Both the position numbers and the translations under genes were made by a program. The notes below the pieces were generated by a model, which worked only from the letters and a program-made list of their open reading frames with translations, did no database searches and had not been told where the DNA came from. A stretch of 64,000 bases of DNA from Trichormus sp. NMC-1 (GTDB lineage: Bacteria; Cyanobacteriota; Cyanobacteriia; Cyanobacteriales; Nostocaceae), in contig NZ_LZQD01000005.1 of the NCBI RefSeq assembly GCF_001858025.1, forward strand, positions 1 through 64,000, in the 5' to 3' direction. Shown piece after piece: positions 56,135-64,000 of the stretch; position 1 is the stretch's first letter; each line of letters starts with the position of its first letter.

Positions 56135-56551
56135 TCACCTCTGTTGCATGATACTCAAGTAGAAGAGGGTTGCAGAGCTAAAAGAGCCAATACCAAACAT
56201 GAGCGAGCGCAAAAGGGGTATATTCAAAATATAAAAAATAGAGTATAGCAACCGAGCGGGAATAAAAGCGAGCGCCGCCATTACCGCCATAGAAGAATTC
56301 ACCCCTGTGACATAGGCCATGAGTGCGGCGGCGGCAAAAATCATAAACGCCTCAAAGGAGTTTTGGTGCGCCCAGGTGGCTCTTTGAGCATAAGGTGGCA
56401 ATTTATCAAACATGGCGCGAGGAGCAGAAATATCATACCCAATTCGCGCCCTTGCATAAGCTACCAACAAAAACGGGGCATAGATGAGAACTGCGGCAGC
56501 CGCAATAGAGTACAAAAAAACAGCAGGCATGGGTAGTTGCAATAGGGACAT
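56135..56551 (-). CDS. MAPEG-family membrane protein
   Basis: 138 aa from the ATG at 56551. Four helices; the segment AQRATWAHQNSFEAFMIFAAAALMAY contains the conserved N-x-x-E of MAPEG domains, and ARLLYSIFYILNIPLLRSLMFGIG is the typical end. Eukaryotic MAPEG members use glutathione; bacterial ones are poorly known. Two GST genes are in the window, but none is next to it. Confidence 0.88.
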   Translation of the reverse strand: MSLLQLPMPAVFLYSIAAAAVLIYAPFLLVAYARARIGYDISAPRAMFDKLPPYAQRATWAHQNSFEAFMIFAAAALMAYVTGVNSSMAVMAALAFIPARLLYSIFYILNIPLLRSLMFGIGSFSSATLFYLSIMQQR

Positions 56552-56687
56552 CAACCGAATGAATAGTGTTAGTAGTTTTTGCTTGGTGAGCGTAAAGGGA
56601 TACTGGGTAATTTAGAAAAATCATTACCCAGTAACCATTGGTAATTTCCCATCTCTATCATTAGCTATGTGGAGACTACGTTGCACT

Positions 56688-57191
56688 TTAGTCAAAGTAG
56701 AACAGTGTCACCACTTTTCTTTGCTCTTCTGCCTCTCCACAAGTTTGCAGTAGGGTACGACTGTCGTGAAAAGCAAAGCAGATCAGTTGCTGACAACGGG
56801 AGACAATTTCTTTATTGCATAGGTAACTTGCCTCAGCTAAAGACAGATTGTCATTACTGGGATTTTCTACCAAATGCATTACCTGCTCAAGTTGTTGGCG
56901 AGATTCATGGGGCTGGCGTTCCAAACTTTGGGGCAGAATTACTGTTAATAAGTTTGGGTCAGCCCTGGTTGCTCCCCGGATGGCAGCGGAATTACTGCCT
57001 GTAGCACCAGAGGTAATGATGCGATTGCCCGATAAAACTAGGGCATATGTCATCATTTCAATGAGATTCTGATGAGTAATTGGCACATGACGAGAACCCA
57101 ACAAGGCAATTCGCTTAGAACCCGTTTGCTGGATTGTCGCCAGTTCTTGCGCTAATGTATCAAGGTTGATGAGGTCTGTTGACTGGCTCAA
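56688..57191 (-). CDS. DprA/LOG-like Rossmann protein, parent copy
   Basis: 167 aa. The fold resembles DprA/Smf and LOG proteins: ALLGSRHVPITHQNLIEMMTYALV, NRIITSGATGSNSAAIRGA, LLTVILPQSLERQP and LICFAFHDSRTLLQTCG. It lacks the DNA-binding additions of real DprA, so competence function is doubtful. It may bind a nucleotide. Everything upstream of codon 106, including its promoter, is duplicated 2565 bp downstream. Confidence 0.8.
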   Translation of the reverse strand: MSQSTDLINLDTLAQELATIQQTGSKRIALLGSRHVPITHQNLIEMMTYALVLSGNRIITSGATGSNSAAIRGATRADPNLLTVILPQSLERQPHESRQQLEQVMHLVENPSNDNLSLAEASYLCNKEIVSRCQQLICFAFHDSRTLLQTCGEAEEQRKVVTLFYFD

Positions 57192-57583
57192 AGATAGACA
57201 TAATCAGATTAAACGACCCAGATATTCTACCAAAGAGCGTGTAGGTGCGAAGCCTACTAGAGTTACAGATTGCTACGTTTTCCAGATTATTTTGCTAGTA
57301 ACTAACTCTTTTTCGATAGCTGCGTGTCAAATCAGGTAAAAATACGCAGCCGCCTCACAGGTCATACCAATTGCAAACTTGATGGCGATAGATGGAATAG
57401 CCAAAATCTTATCTAGTAAGCCTTTGACTATGCAAAATCGAAAATCTAAACTCGAAAATGGTATGAGTTGATTGCTGATGATCGGATGAAAGGTAGGACT
57501 TACGCCGTAGATTCACTAGTAATTTTAGTAACTTAATCTGACTATGACAAAGCCGCTGCTGGGTTTAATCCTAGTTGAGACAA
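56874..57583. repeat. Direct duplication 3, parent copy (710 bp)
   Basis: No mismatch to 59439-60148 was seen. Spans codons 1-106 of the DprA-like gene, the 350-bp spacer and the last 14 codons of the BioD/DRTGG gene. Confidence 0.93.
57192..57541. other. Spacer upstream of the DprA-like gene, 350 bp (duplicated)
   Basis: No gene. Contains gtgtaggtgcgaagcctact (57239-57259), a small inverted repeat, and presumably the promoter of the DprA-like gene. The whole spacer is inside duplication 3. Confidence 0.5.
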
Positions 57584-58645
57584 TAAACGGTCAATGTCAA
57601 AATGTTCGGACATTAATTGACGAATGCACTCTACTTTCAGAGGTTCATGGACACGGACTTGACCAAAGGCGCGGTCAACAATTTCCACTGTGGTGAGGGT
57701 GTCGAGGTCAACAGACAAGATCGGGATTTCTAATTCTTCGGCGCGATTGAGAATAAAGGCGGGAGGTGGTAATTTTCCGGTGAGGATCAGGCATTGAGTA
57801 GAAGTTTCTAAAGCAGCTTGCTGAATTTCCACGCGATCGCCCCCGGTGACTACGGCCTTATTCCGGCGTTTGCGGAAATATTTGACTGCTGAATTCACAT
57901 TCATCGCCCCAATTGCCAGAGTTTCCACCAATAAATCTAAGCGATCGCTACGACAGAGAACTTCTGCATTTAACTGTTTTACCAGTTCGCCGACGCTGAC
58001 GCTACGAAGCAAGTCGCTTTTCGGCAACATCGCTAATACAGGAATCCCCTGCTGTTCTAAAAATGGGCGTAAGAGATTATTGCCTACTTCTAATTGTTCA
58101 GCAGGAACTTCATTGATCACAACACCAATCAAGCGGTCGCCTACAAGCTGCTTGGCAGATAACAGAGCTTCAACAGAAAGCAGAGATTTATAACGATGTA
58201 CCAGCAGTACATCAGCATCCAAGGTTGCCGCTACTTGCAGCAAGGACAAGCCAAACAAGTTGCCTTCTGACAAATCACCAGCACCCTCTAACAGCACCAA
58301 ATCACCACGGGGTATTTGTAAATATTGCTGCACTAGAGACTGCTGATAATTAGTTGTGTCTTCGCCCCGTAAGCGTTTTTGGACAGTGACTTCATTTAAA
58401 GCTAACAAAGTCTGAGCAACACGGTTTTCCGGAAGTTGGAGGCTGTGAGTAATAAATTGGACATCCTCTTCGAGTATCGTTTCACCAGCAGCATTCAAAC
58501 AAGTACCTAGGGGTTTGCCGTAGGCTATATCCAGTCCTTTTTGCTTTAACTGATGAGACAAACCTAGAACTGTTGCGGATTTACCACTGTAAGTCTCTAC
58601 TGATCCAATCAGCAAATATTTAGCAGATGTTGGCACGCCATGCAC
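57542..58645 (-). CDS. BioD-like/DRTGG phosphotransacetylase-family protein
   Basis: 367 aa. N-terminal BioD-like P-loop domain with LIGSVETYSGKSATVLGLSHQL and LVLLEGAGDLSEGNLFGLSL; C-terminal DRTGG domain (about 215-330) with VSVGELV and KAVVTGGDRVEIQQAAL. This is the N-terminal part of long bacterial phosphotransacetylases without the acetyltransferase domain, so the Pta reaction is not expected; such proteins are presumed regulatory or nucleotide-binding. Upstream on the same strand is the EbsA-like gene. Confidence 0.88.
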   Translation of the reverse strand: MHGVPTSAKYLLIGSVETYSGKSATVLGLSHQLKQKGLDIAYGKPLGTCLNAAGETILEEDVQFITHSLQLPENRVAQTLLALNEVTVQKRLRGEDTTNYQQSLVQQYLQIPRGDLVLLEGAGDLSEGNLFGLSLLQVAATLDADVLLVHRYKSLLSVEALLSAKQLVGDRLIGVVINEVPAEQLEVGNNLLRPFLEQQGIPVLAMLPKSDLLRSVSVGELVKQLNAEVLCRSDRLDLLVETLAIGAMNVNSAVKYFRKRRNKAVVTGGDRVEIQQAALETSTQCLILTGKLPPPAFILNRAEELEIPILSVDLDTLTTVEIVDRAFGQVRVHEPLKVECIRQLMSEHFDIDRLLSQLGLNPAAALS

Positions 58646-58730
58646 TCCTAATTTGAAACGTCTGTTGAACCCAGCTAGGTGTTTTCTAATTTTAGTTGCT
58701 TCTGATGGCCGGCGTTATGAATAAATTAGT

Positions 58731-58860
58731 TTGAGATATTTGTTGAGATTCGAGGGCAGGGAGGGGGGAGTAAGGGAGCAATGCCAAAAAGTTTTCTTTT
58801 CTTCTGCTTCTTCTCCTGATATCCATTCACCCTACCGCCCCTACCTCTTGTCTCCTGTCC
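58731..58860. other. Spacer with repeat traces
   Basis: Spacer before the BioD/DRTGG start holds gggcagggaggggggag (58753-58770) and cttctgcttcttctcctg. No gene. Confidence 0.4.
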
Positions 58861-58861
58861 C

Positions 58862-59239
58862 TTATTCTTCTACACGCAGCAACTTGCGGTAAAAAGTTTG
58901 GGAAAAATCACTAATGCGGTGGCGCTTATAGTTTTCCATTAGTTCAATTAAAAAATTAATAAACTCAAAACTTGCCATCATGACTTCATAACTTAATTCA
59001 GCATTGCCATCAAACTGGATTCGGCAACGGGTTAAGTCTGAGGGCAGGGTAGCAACATTCCAGGTAGCGACGAAGGGAACATTATCACTCCCTTCTATTT
59101 TGCGATGTCCCTCCAAGACACCTTTTTGATAAAGGCTGATGGCATAGGGCAAGAAAGTGCGCTTGCTACCCTGAATGTAAGGTAAATAAACACTAGCTTG
59201 TTGCGGAGTTACAGGCTGGAGTTGGTCAATAGACGACAT
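58862..59239 (-). CDS. ebsA: EbsA-like protein (type IV pilus-related)
   Basis: 125 aa. PYIQGSKRTFLPYAISLYQKGVLEGHRKIEG, TRCRIQFDGNAELSYEVMMASFEFINFLIELMENYK match the cyanobacterial EbsA family as I remember it; EbsA was described in Synechococcus as needed for type IV pilus assembly and biofilm self-suppression. The symbol is from memory of the family, not from a search. Immediately upstream is the start of duplication copy 3. Confidence 0.6.
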   Translation of the reverse strand: MSSIDQLQPVTPQQASVYLPYIQGSKRTFLPYAISLYQKGVLEGHRKIEGSDNVPFVATWNVATLPSDLTRCRIQFDGNAELSYEVMMASFEFINFLIELMENYKRHRISDFSQTFYRKLLRVEE

Positions 59240-59252
59240 TTTTAAATATTCC

Positions 59253-59756
59253 TCAACTTAGCTGATCACTGGAGATGTATTCTTTTTCATCTTTAGTATT
59301 CCCATAAAAAAGGGTATTCATACACACTATCAGTAAATATAAGTAGCCATCATGAACTGCGTACACCAGGACACATGAAAAACTTCTTATTCCCCTCATC
59401 GCTTGCGGTGAACCAGCGCTGTAGGCGGGTTTCCCACCATGCATTACCTGCTCAAGTTGTTGGCGAGATTCATGGGGCTGGCGTTCCAAACTTTGGGGCA
59501 GAATTACTGTTAATAAGTTTGGGTCAGCCCTGGTTGCTCCCCGGATGGCAGCGGAATTACTGCCTGTAGCACCAGAGGTAATGATGCGATTGCCCGATAA
59601 AACTAGGGCATATGTCATCATTTCAATGAGATTCTGATGAGTAATTGGCACATGACGAGAACCCAACAAGGCAATTCGCTTAGAACCCGTTTGCTGGATT
59701 GTCGCCAGTTCTTGCGCTAATGTATCAAGGTTGATGAGGTCTGTTGACTGGCTCAA
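59253..59756 (-). pseudogene. Truncated DprA-like copy fused to non-native tail
   Basis: Residues 1-106 are identical to the gene at 56688, up to LEQVMH, and then the frame runs through unrelated repeat-like DNA (GGKPAYSAGSPQAMRGIRS...) to a chance stop. The promoter is duplicated too, so a 167-codon chimera could be made, but it lacks the C-terminal strands and helix (LICFAFHDSRTLL) of the Rossmann fold. Confidence 0.82.
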
Positions 59757-60148
59757 AGATAGACATAATCAGATTAAACGACCCAGATATTCTACCAAAG
59801 AGCGTGTAGGTGCGAAGCCTACTAGAGTTACAGATTGCTACGTTTTCCAGATTATTTTGCTAGTAACTAACTCTTTTTCGATAGCTGCGTGTCAAATCAG
59901 GTAAAAATACGCAGCCGCCTCACAGGTCATACCAATTGCAAACTTGATGGCGATAGATGGAATAGCCAAAATCTTATCTAGTAAGCCTTTGACTATGCAA
60001 AATCGAAAATCTAAACTCGAAAATGGTATGAGTTGATTGCTGATGATCGGATGAAAGGTAGGACTTACGCCGTAGATTCACTAGTAATTTTAGTAACTTA
60101 ATCTGACTATGACAAAGCCGCTGCTGGGTTTAATCCTAGTTGAGACAA
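59439..60148. repeat. Direct duplication 3, second copy (710 bp)
   Basis: No mismatch to 56874-57583 was seen, offset 2565, same orientation. Left flank is cttgcggtgaaccagcgctg-type repeat DNA; right flank is aggcgtaaatatttgtag. Confidence 0.93.
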
Positions 60149-60426
60149 GGCGTAAATATTTGTAGTTGGATCAGGCAGGAGGAAAGAGAGTGTCAGAAAG
60201 AGACGGGGACACGGAGAAAGAGGGACACGGAGACACGGGGACACGGGGACACGGGGATAATCTCTCCGCGTCACCGCGTCTCCCCATCTGGAGAGTCTTC
60301 TTCGGTCAACAAGAAACGCAGAAGGAACAGAATGTGTTCCAAACTCCGCGTCATCTTTTCAAAATTTGGGAAATACATCCCTTGATGTATATTAAGGACA
60401 AATACTGGTTTTTGAATCAAGTAACT
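60149..60426. repeat. Spacer with STRR cluster before the GT2 gene
   Basis: gacacggggacacgg/agacacgg units (60203-60258), ctccgcgtcaccgcgtctcc (60263-60285) and a gcgttcc-type repeat. The GT2 frame is open through this region but the codons are repeat-derived, so they are left out of the gene. Confidence 0.75.
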
Positions 60427-61842
60427 ATGCCAGCGAATTCCTGGCCCGAAGAGGACTCTTACAACGAATCGCACGATCCCCTTAATCCTCTGTTGTCCGA
60501 CCTATCGGCAGAAGAGGAGTCAGTGGTAGAGCCAGATGCCGTGTATTTACCATCATCTCAGTTTCCAGGACGTAGACCCAAAGCCGCTCTAGTATTGACT
60601 ATAGTCTGGAGTGGTACGATCGCTCTGCATTTAGTTTCCTGGGGTTCCATTTTTATACTAGGACTGACAACGGTCTTAGGCATTCATGCTTTGGGTATTA
60701 TCTTTGCTAGACCCCGCCACCACGCTAAAGAAATACAAGGAGATTTACCTTCTGTTTCTGTGTTGGTTGCAGCAAAAAATGAGGAAGCTGTTATTGCTAG
60801 ATTAGTCAAAAATCTATGTAGTCTAGAATACTCCAATGGAGAATATGAAGTCTGGATTATTGATGATAATAGTACTGACAGCACACCGCAGTTACTAGCT
60901 GAACTAACGCAGGAATATAAACAGCTTAAGGTTCTCAGGCGTTCTCCCCAAGCCGGTGGCGGTAAGTCGGGAGCCTTGAATCAGGTGCTACCGATGACTA
61001 AAGGAGACATCATTGCCGTATTTGATGCAGATGCTCAAGTCAATCCAGATTTACTGCTACAAGTAGTGCCTTTATTTCAAAAAGAACAGGTGGGGGCGGT
61101 GCAGGTGCGAAAAGCGATCGCCAACGCTAAAGAAAATTTTTGGACTAAAGGACAAATGGCAGAAATGGCAGTTGATATCTGGTTCCAACAACAACGGACT
61201 GCCATTGGTGGACTAGGTGAACTGCGGGGTAATGGTCAATTTGTCCGTCGTCAAGCTTTGGCAAGCTGCGGTGGCTGGAATGAAGAAACCATCACCGATG
61301 ATTTGGATTTGACAATTCGCCTAAATCTAGATAAATGGGATATTGAATGTATGTTCTATCCCCCAGTGCAAGAAGAAGGTGTGACAACTGCGATCTCTCT
61401 TTGGCATCAGCGCAACCGTTGGGCAGAAGGCGGCTATCAGCGCTATTTAGATTATTGGAATCTGATCCTCCAAAACCGCATGGGTACGCGGAAAACCTGG
61501 GATTTGCTGATCTTTCTGCTGATCATGTATATCTTGCCGACAGCAGCAGTACCAGATTTATTAATGGCGATCGTTCGTCATCGTCCACCCATGTTCAGTT
61601 CTGTTACTGGCTTGTCTGTAACAATGTCAGTAGTAGGAATGTTTGCCGGCTTAAAGCGGATACGTCAAGATCAGGAATTGAATATCTCTACTCATTTTCT
61701 GTTTCTACTGCAAACCCTGCGCGGCAGTATATATATGCTGCACTGGTTAGTAGTCATGAGTAGTACTACTGCTCGGATGTCAGTCCGTCCAAAACGCTTA
61801 AAATGGGTAAAAACTGTGCATACAGGCGTTGAAAAACAATGA
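60427..61842 (+). CDS. GT2-family processive-type membrane glycosyltransferase
   Basis: 471 aa from ATG 60427 (MPANSWPEEDSYN); ATG 60385 is an alternative. Two N-terminal helices (about 60-95), then the GT2 domain: SVSVLVAAKNEEAVIARLV, IIDDNSTDSTPQLL, the DxD in VFDADAQVN, GNGQFVRRQAL, TDDLDL and the QxxRW motif in HQRNRWAEGG. C-terminal helices follow. Such enzymes polymerise or transfer UDP-sugars for exopolysaccharide or glycolipid; the product is unknown. A strong terminator follows. Confidence 0.9.
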   Translation: MPANSWPEEDSYNESHDPLNPLLSDLSAEEESVVEPDAVYLPSSQFPGRRPKAALVLTIVWSGTIALHLVSWGSIFILGLTTVLGIHALGIIFARPRHHAKEIQGDLPSVSVLVAAKNEEAVIARLVKNLCSLEYSNGEYEVWIIDDNSTDSTPQLLAELTQEYKQLKVLRRSPQAGGGKSGALNQVLPMTKGDIIAVFDADAQVNPDLLLQVVPLFQKEQVGAVQVRKAIANAKENFWTKGQMAEMAVDIWFQQQRTAIGGLGELRGNGQFVRRQALASCGGWNEETITDDLDLTIRLNLDKWDIECMFYPPVQEEGVTTAISLWHQRNRWAEGGYQRYLDYWNLILQNRMGTRKTWDLLIFLLIMYILPTAAVPDLLMAIVRHRPPMFSSVTGLSVTMSVVGMFAGLKRIRQDQELNISTHFLFLLQTLRGSIYMLHWLVVMSSTTARMSVRPKRLKWVKTVHTGVEKQ

Positions 61843-61865
61843 TTTGACAATCCGATACACTCCTA

Positions 61866-61894
61866 ATCCCCCTTTGTAAGGGGGATATTTTTTT
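61866..61894 (+). terminator. Rho-independent terminator of the GT2 gene
   Basis: ATCCCCCTT pairs perfectly with AAGGGGGAT around TGT and is followed by a run of T. It lies 23 nt after the stop. Confidence 0.92.
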
Positions 61895-62165
61895 CTCGTT
61901 ATATCGAATCCGGATCATCACTTATAGCAGGTGACAGGTGACAGGGAACAGTCTGAAAAGTCTTTTGGTGTCTAGGTTTTATAATCAGTTGGTGTCCTAA
62001 CCGCCCTGTCCGTTGCTATATTATTAAAAACTCTCCGTGTCCCCGCATCTCCGTGTTTCCGTGTCCCCGCGTCCCCGTTTCGTCCCCAAGGATAAGTCTT
62101 AAACCGGACTTGATATTACCGACTTGTAACTGAACCTGGGTTATCAGAAAAATGGGTTTAAAACC
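61895..62165. other. Spacer before the IS element, with STRRs
   Basis: gcaggtgacaggtgacaggg (61927-61946), ccgtgtccccgcatctccgtgt units (62035-62080). The left end of the IS element should be within the last about 80 bp, but its exact cleavage site cannot be fixed by eye. Confidence 0.5.
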
Positions 62166-62182
62166 CCGTCGTTCTAAGACGG
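62166..62182. repeat. Left-end subterminal hairpin of the IS element
   Basis: CCGTC - GTTCTAA - GACGG. The tnpA stop codon is in the loop. IS200/IS605 TnpA recognises such hairpins as single strands. Confidence 0.7.
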
Positions 62183-62575
62183 CTTTTCTTGATTCTGAAT
62201 ATATTTTTTAAGAACTTCAAGTGGCGCACCTCCAACTGACGACACAAAGTAACTAGGACTCCAAAGAGCCTGTTTGCCATAAGGTTTAGGGTATCCAGCT
62301 TGACCATATCTACGACTGGATACACCTTTTAAGGCATTAACGATTTGAGATATAGAAATTTTAGGCGGAAACTCGATTACTGCGTGAATGTGGTCTGATT
62401 CTCCGTTAAATTCAAGTATTTGAAAATCCATTTTTTTGGCTACTTCTACAAATGATTTGTGGATTAATTCAAGGCTTTCATTGGTAAAAATTTTTCTCCT
62501 ATACTTAGTAACGCAGACCAAATGTATTTTTAGGTCTGAAACGCTATGTCTTTCATGCCTTAACCCACTTGCCAT
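62174..62575 (-). CDS. tnpA: IS200/IS605 transposase TnpA (HUH Y1)
   Basis: 133 aa, full length. The HUH motif is DHIHAVIEF (His-Ile-His), the catalytic tyrosine lies in LKKYIQNQ near the C-terminus, and VCVTKYRRKIF and ALWSPSYFVSSVGG are typical. Cuts and joins single-stranded element ends through a 5'-phosphotyrosine link. Confidence 0.96.
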   Translation of the reverse strand: MASGLRHERHSVSDLKIHLVCVTKYRRKIFTNESLELIHKSFVEVAKKMDFQILEFNGESDHIHAVIEFPPKISISQIVNALKGVSSRRYGQAGYPKPYGKQALWSPSYFVSSVGGAPLEVLKKYIQNQEKPS

Positions 62576-62625
62576 CTATGACCAACCAATGTAGAATATT
62601 TTAACAGACCAATCCTAACATAAAT

Positions 62626-63840
62626 ATGAAAGCTAGGTATCAGTACAGATTCTATCCAACAGACCAACAACAGCAGAATTTAGCCCGGTTGTTTGGATGT
62701 GTTCGGGTTGTCTGGAATGATGCTCTAGCTTTCTGCAAGCAATCTGTTAGCGAAGCGGTCGAGCGGGTACGCTCGACAAAATTGCCAGGGTACAACAAAC
62801 TCTCGGCAATGCTTACCCAATCTAAAAAGACTGATGAAAGAAAATGGCTATCTGATGTTTCTTCAGTGCCATTACAGCAGTCTCTTAGACATTTAGATAC
62901 TGCTTACAAAAACTTTTTCAATTCTCTTAAAGGTAAGAGAAAAGGGAAAAAGGTTGGTACGCCTAGATTCAAGAAGAAAACTAACTCACAATCAGCAGAG
63001 TTCACCAAAGCAGGTTTTTCTGTAAAAGATGGAGAAGTTTACTTAGCCAAAATTGGGACAATTAAACCAATATGGTCAAGAGAATTACCCTCCCAAGCGA
63101 GCTCAGTCACGGTTATTAAAGATGGCGCTAACCGATATTTTCTTAGCTTTGTAGTAGAAATTGAACCCAGAATTACTGTTGCTAAAAACCAAAGCATAGG
63201 TATTGACTTGGGTGTGAAAACTTTTGCTGTCATGAGTAATGGAGAAAAAGCTTTAAGCCCTGATTACTCAAAGCATGACCGCAAAATCCGTAAACTACAG
63301 AGAAAGTTAGCACGACAACAAAAAGACTCAAGAAGGAGAAACAAAACTCGTATCAAAATTGCTAAATTACACAATCAAATTGCTGATACTAGGAAAGACT
63401 TCTTGCATAAGTTGTCAACCAAAATAGTTAGCGATAACCAAGTAATTATTTTGGAAGATTTGAATGTGTCAGGGATGGTCAAAAACCGTAGACTATCTAG
63501 GGTAATTAGTTTACAGGGGTGGCGAGAATTTAGAAACCAATGCGCGGCTAAATCAGAAAAGTTTAATCGTGATTTCCGAGTAATAGATAGATGGCAACCA
63601 ACAAGCCAAGTATGCTCATGCTGTGGTTTTCGTTGGGGTAAAATCGACCTTTCTGTTCGCTCAATACTTTGCTTAAGTTGCGGCACTGAACAAGAAAGGG
63701 ATGAAAACGCATCTAGAAATATAGAAATGGTCGGCATGGGGCATCGGCACGACCTAAAACGGGCAGGGAGTGACTGTCAGACTACTTCGGTAGCAAGTTA
63801 CTATGAACTGTCAAGAATCACCGAGGTAGAACCTCGGTGA
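62626..63840 (+). CDS. tnpB: TnpB RNA-guided nuclease (IS605 OrfB)
   Basis: 404 aa. N-terminal helix-turn-helix-like segment (YQYRFYPTDQQQQNLARLFGCVRVVWNDAL), RuvC motifs I (GIDLGVKTFAVMSNG, Asp), II (VIILEDLNVSGM, Glu) and III (ERDENASRNI, Asp), and a zinc finger C-x2-C...C-x2-C (CSCCGFRW, LCLSCG). Characterised TnpB proteins cut DNA with a guide RNA taken from the element's right end. Near residue 41-52 the codons VSEAVERVRST come from a gcgaagcggtcgagcgggta-type repeat inserted in frame. All catalytic residues are present. Confidence 0.95.
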   Translation: MKARYQYRFYPTDQQQQNLARLFGCVRVVWNDALAFCKQSVSEAVERVRSTKLPGYNKLSAMLTQSKKTDERKWLSDVSSVPLQQSLRHLDTAYKNFFNSLKGKRKGKKVGTPRFKKKTNSQSAEFTKAGFSVKDGEVYLAKIGTIKPIWSRELPSQASSVTVIKDGANRYFLSFVVEIEPRITVAKNQSIGIDLGVKTFAVMSNGEKALSPDYSKHDRKIRKLQRKLARQQKDSRRRNKTRIKIAKLHNQIADTRKDFLHKLSTKIVSDNQVIILEDLNVSGMVKNRRLSRVISLQGWREFRNQCAAKSEKFNRDFRVIDRWQPTSQVCSCCGFRWGKIDLSVRSILCLSCGTEQERDENASRNIEMVGMGHRHDLKRAGSDCQTTSVASYYELSRITEVEPR

Positions 63841-63860
63841 GTATGTCAAGGCGATAGGAG
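63760..63860 (+). ncRNA. Predicted omega-RNA region at the tnpB 3' end
   Basis: In known IS605 elements the guide RNA overlaps the 3' end of tnpB and ends with the right-end hairpin, with the guide just outside the element. The hairpin TCACCGAGG/CCTCGGTGA (63818-63840) fits this. Boundaries are inferred by analogy. Confidence 0.4.
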
Positions 63861-64000
63861 AGTTCTGCACCAAACCAACCGGTAATGCTAGTTAATGTCC
63901 CCACAATCAGGGAGAGGATCAGTCCCCCTGGTAAGATACTCTCCTCTGGATCTCCTAAGCGGAGGAGAAAGTTGATGGTTGTGAACACTAGGATAGAAAT
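63818..64000 (-). pseudogene. DUF2231-like membrane protein, truncated at its C-terminus by the IS element; 5' part outside the window
   Basis: On the minus strand the window edge reads ISILVFTTINFLLRLGDPEES, then ILPGGLILSLIVGTLTSITGW and FGAELSYRL, the membrane pattern of DUF2231 proteins (LRLGDP..ILP..L.LS..G.....TGWFG.EL.YR). After Arg-Leu the frame enters the IS right end and stops at a TGA inside the hairpin (63818-63820), adding DILTEVLPR. So the insertion cut off the protein's tail. Confidence 0.7.

Larger units (their letters stand above)
62100..63860. mobile_element. IS200/IS605-family element with divergent tnpA and tnpB
   Basis: tnpA (minus) and tnpB (plus) diverge from a 50-bp gap, the IS605 arrangement. 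Subterminal hairpins are found at both sides: CCGTC/GACGG at 62166-62182 overlapping the tnpA stop, and TCACCGAGG/CCTCGGTGA at 63818-63840 overlapping the tnpB stop. Both ORFs keep their catalytic residues, so the element may be active. Outer limits are estimates. Confidence 0.85.

Noticed and set aside
56669-57004. ORF antisense to the DprA-like gene (also at 59375-59569)
   Set aside because: Shadow frame of the real gene on the opposite strand; recurs only because the DNA is duplicated.

Overview
The window is chromosomal DNA of a filamentous, most likely heterocyst-forming cyanobacterium (Nostoc/Anabaena type). The basis is cytochrome b6f genes (petB-petD), the photosystem I subunit PsaM, a CpcS-type phycobiliprotein lyase, a valyl-tRNA synthetase with the cyanobacterial CAAD membrane domain, a cyAbrB regulator, many GCGATCGC (HIP1) sites, and dense 7-8 bp short tandem repeats (STRRs) between genes. 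No rRNA, tRNA or CRISPR array was recognised.

Layout. 1-4.2 kb: two sensor kinases; the first is cut by the window edge and its GAF domain looks like a two-cysteine cyanobacteriochrome. 4.2-13.7 kb: housekeeping genes (pyrR, cobD, an Rrf2 regulator, cyAbrB1/CalA, a ClC transporter, a GT39 glycosyltransferase, a coiled-coil membrane protein). 13.8-16.5 kb: a serine-recombinase-like protein without its catalytic serine, translationally coupled to a VOC protein, then an SDR. 16.8-20.5 kb: an AT-rich defence island with a two-gene McrBC/LlaJI-like restriction system followed by a broken Rpn-type nuclease remnant. 20.5-36.8 kb: deoxyhypusine-synthase-like gene, cobO, a group 2 sigma factor, a HerA-like ATPase, GST, FAS1 and DUF892 proteins, a HEAT protein next to cpcS, an S2P protease, an MBL protein, and a CtpA-type protease. 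37.1-50.8 kb: petB-petD, an anti-sigma-like ATPase, pirin, valS, a UbiB-like kinase, a BON lipoprotein, a kinase-like protein with a degenerate ATPase domain, and a D-ribulokinase-like gene. 51-61.8 kb: psaM, an slr1601-like gene, a TPR protein, a 716-bp array of about 89 copies of an 8-bp unit, a second GST, YajQ, MAPEG, a DprA-like gene, a BioD/DRTGG protein, an EbsA-like gene and a GT2 synthase. 62.1-64 kb: an apparently intact IS200/IS605 element (tnpA/tnpB) whose right end truncates a DUF2231 membrane-protein gene.

Most striking is a set of three local direct duplications with no mismatch seen: 171, 291 and 710 bp. Each copies part of a gene 2.5-3.5 kb downstream in the same orientation, leaving one intact parent gene and one fragment. 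They are either very recent segmental duplications or assembly artefacts, and that must be settled before anything is built on them. Other unusual points are a 93-bp MITE-like palindromic element in two inverted copies and a GC-rich dispersed repeat that supplies the C-terminal codons of cobD, valS and the MBL gene.
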